From Competibacteraceae bacterium UBA2792 (lineage in GTDB: Bacteria > Pseudomonadota > Gammaproteobacteria > Competibacterales > Competibacteraceae), in assembly GCA_002352125.1 (NCBI GenBank), contig DEHU01000228.1, forward strand, positions 1 to 15,457: a stretch of DNA of 15,457 bases, written 5' to 3'. A program made the position numbers and the translations under genes. Each line of letters begins with the position of its first letter. Within the stretch, counting starts at the first letter, position 1. The notes beneath the pieces are model-generated. The model did not search any database, was not told the origin of the DNA, and saw only the letters and a program-made list of their open reading frames with translations. This document shows, piece by piece, positions 14,180 through 15,457 of this stretch.

Positions 14180-15110
14180 TCGGTTGCAGGTGGCAGCGGG
14201 CGAACGAGGCGTCGATCCAGAACTGGCGTGGTTGCTGCTGCTGGCGTTGCGGCACCGGGCGCGGAGGCCGGAACCGTTGCCCGCGCGCCTCGGTTTGGGT
14301 CTGGACGAAGAGGGGAGGCCGGCCATCGTTCCGGTCGCGGACCGGTCGGTTTTGCTGGAGGTCGCCGCCGATGGTTCCTGGATCGCCAAGGCGCCAGTCA
14401 CCGGAACCAGCGCCGAGTGGTACGATTTGTATTTGCCGATGGCGCTGGCCTGCCACGCTCGGCCGCTGGCGGTGGCGCACCTGGGGCAAAGCCTGGACGG
14501 GCGCATCGCCACGTTGGAAGGGGCGTCCTGCTACATCAACGGCCCGGAAAACCTGACCCATCTGCACCGGATGCGGGCGTTGTGCGATGCCATCGTGGTC
14601 GGGGCCAACACCGTGGAGTGCGACGATCCCAAGCTGACGACCCGGCGCGTTCCCGGCCCCAACCCGGTGCGGGTGATTCTCGATCCGCGCTGCCGTCTTG
14701 CCGCCGGCTGCGGCGTGTTTCGGGACCGGGCGGCGCCGACCATTTTGATCTGCGACGAGGCGTTGGCCGAACAGGCCGGGTTAGATGGCGCCGAGATCGT
14801 CGGCGTGCCGCGTCGCGGCCGGTATCTGGATTTGGGCGCGGCGCTGGAGCGATTGCGTGCACGCGGCCTGTCCGGGATTTTCGTGGAGGGCGGCGGCTTG
14901 ACCGTGTCGGCTTTTCTGGAGCAGGGCTTGCTGGACCGGTTGCAAATCGCGGTGGCGCCGCTGATCGTCGGCTCCGGCCGGCCGGGGATCACTTTGCCGC
15001 CGATTCGAGACTTGTCCCAGGGCTTGCGCCCCCGCCATCGTCGCTACGTGATGGGCGAGGACGTGCTGTTCGATTGTCGGCTGCGCGACGCTGCCGATTT
15101 CCCTCTTTAG
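14172..15110 (+). CDS. RibD C-terminal-domain (DHFR-like) reductase without deaminase domain
   Basis: A 312-residue protein. Residues about 97-300 form a RibD-C domain, the NADPH-dependent reductase fold that in riboflavin synthesis reduces the ribosylamino-pyrimidine. Recognisable are LGQSLDGRIA (104-113), the VVGANTVECDDPKLTTR stretch (142-158), and FVEGGGLTVSAFL (237-249), which closes the nucleotide site. The first 96 residues have no zinc-deaminase motifs (no HAE or PCxxxxxC), so this is not a normal bifunctional RibD; I do not recognise that segment, which contains a Leu-rich helix followed by a basic, Pro-rich stretch. It may be a paralogue serving a pathway other than riboflavin, perhaps reducing a pterin- or pyrimidine-like compound. 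It overlaps the FkbM gene by eight bases, and its TAG overlaps the stop of the converging TPR gene. Fold confident, substrate not. Confidence 0.85.
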   Translation: MGDRLQVAAGERGVDPELAWLLLLALRHRARRPEPLPARLGLGLDEEGRPAIVPVADRSVLLEVAADGSWIAKAPVTGTSAEWYDLYLPMALACHARPLAVAHLGQSLDGRIATLEGASCYINGPENLTHLHRMRALCDAIVVGANTVECDDPKLTTRRVPGPNPVRVILDPRCRLAAGCGVFRDRAAPTILICDEALAEQAGLDGAEIVGVPRRGRYLDLGAALERLRARGLSGIFVEGGGLTVSAFLEQGLLDRLQIAVAPLIVGSGRPGITLPPIRDLSQGLRPRHRRYVMGEDVLFDCRLRDAADFPL

Positions 15111-15457
15111 CCGCCGTTTGCTTGCTGATCCGGAGAAGAAAGCGCGTCCGGCGGCGTTTGCACCTGCCGGATAATCCCGGCGATTTGCTGGGCTTCGGGA
15201 ATTTTGAGTCGCTGGGCGTCCTGCAGGGCCAAGTTCAACAGCTCCAGCGCCTTTTCGCGGTCTCCCGCCGTGCCGCGCGCCAGATAATTCATCCCAATCT
15301 TGGCGCGGCAGACCAGTAAATCCCGCGCCGACCGGAGCCGCTCGTAGACCGGCAGTTGTTCCTCCTGGCGGATCCGCAGCACCTCGTCCAACTGCCCGCG
15401 CACCTGATACACGTCGGCGATCTTCCCCAGCGTCACCGCCCGCGCCCGCACGTCGCC
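15107..15457 (-). CDS. TPR-repeat protein, C-terminal fragment (continues past right edge)
   Basis: The frame is open from the right window edge, so only the last 116 residues are seen; a GTG at 15449-15451 is most likely an internal valine. The first visible repeat reads GDVRARAVTLGKIADVYQ and continues through RGQLDEVLRIRQEE, a 40-residue tetratricopeptide unit of the sort found in long arrays in several Gammaproteobacteria. A second, less regular unit follows (CRAKIGMNYLARG ... ALELLNLALQDA), then a short polar tail. TPR arrays mediate protein-protein contacts; no catalytic domain is visible here, though one may lie upstream. The stop (TAA at 15109 to 15107) overlaps the reductase stop on the other strand, leaving no room for a separate terminator. 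Confidence 0.75.
   Translation of the reverse strand, partial: GDVRARAVTLGKIADVYQVRGQLDEVLRIRQEEQLPVYERLRSARDLLVCRAKIGMNYLARGTAGDREKALELLNLALQDAQRLKIPEAQQIAGIIRQVQTPPDALSSPDQQANGG

Overview
The window looks like chromosomal DNA of a high-GC Gammaproteobacterium. That call rests on a SthA-type soluble transhydrogenase, a PilU-type pilus ATPase, an ABC (Wzm/Wzt) polysaccharide exporter and GC-rich codon use in most genes. A purple-sulfur or Competibacter-like lineage is possible, but this is inference and no RNA marker gene is present. No tRNA, rRNA, CRISPR array, insertion sequence or integrase was seen.

Left part (1-7809) is a cell-surface polysaccharide locus. On the minus strand, reading leftward from about 3763, lie an ABC-2 permease (Wzm), its ATPase with a C-terminal carbohydrate-recognition domain (Wzt), and two FkbM-family SAM methyltransferases; the second runs off the left edge. 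Diverging to the right from an AT-rich intergenic region are a PD-(D/E)XK nuclease-like coiled-coil protein (DUF3782 type), a GDP-mannose 4,6-dehydratase, an Rmd-like reductase and a GT4 glycosyltransferase. Gmd plus Rmd would make GDP-D-rhamnose, the glycosyltransferase would build a D-rhamnose-containing glycan, Wzm/Wzt would export it, and the FkbM enzymes would decorate or cap it. The methyltransferases and the C-terminal part of Wzt are clearly more AT-rich than the rest, suggesting a mosaic, exchangeable end.

Middle part (7938-11665) is a minus-strand housekeeping operon with tight spacing: sthA, a pilU-like retraction ATPase, and a class I/II PLP aminotransferase. A hairpin in the 128-base convergent gap follows the aminotransferase.

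Right part (12063-15110) is a plus-strand, translationally coupled trio: a ZIP-like membrane protein with a cyclic-nucleotide-binding domain inserted between its membrane halves, a third FkbM methyltransferase (ATGA overlap), and a stand-alone RibD-C-type reductase with an unrecognised N-terminus (8-base overlap). This trio is the least conventional part of the window and the best candidate for an undescribed system. A TPR-repeat protein enters from the right edge on the minus strand, and its stop codon overlaps that of the reductase.
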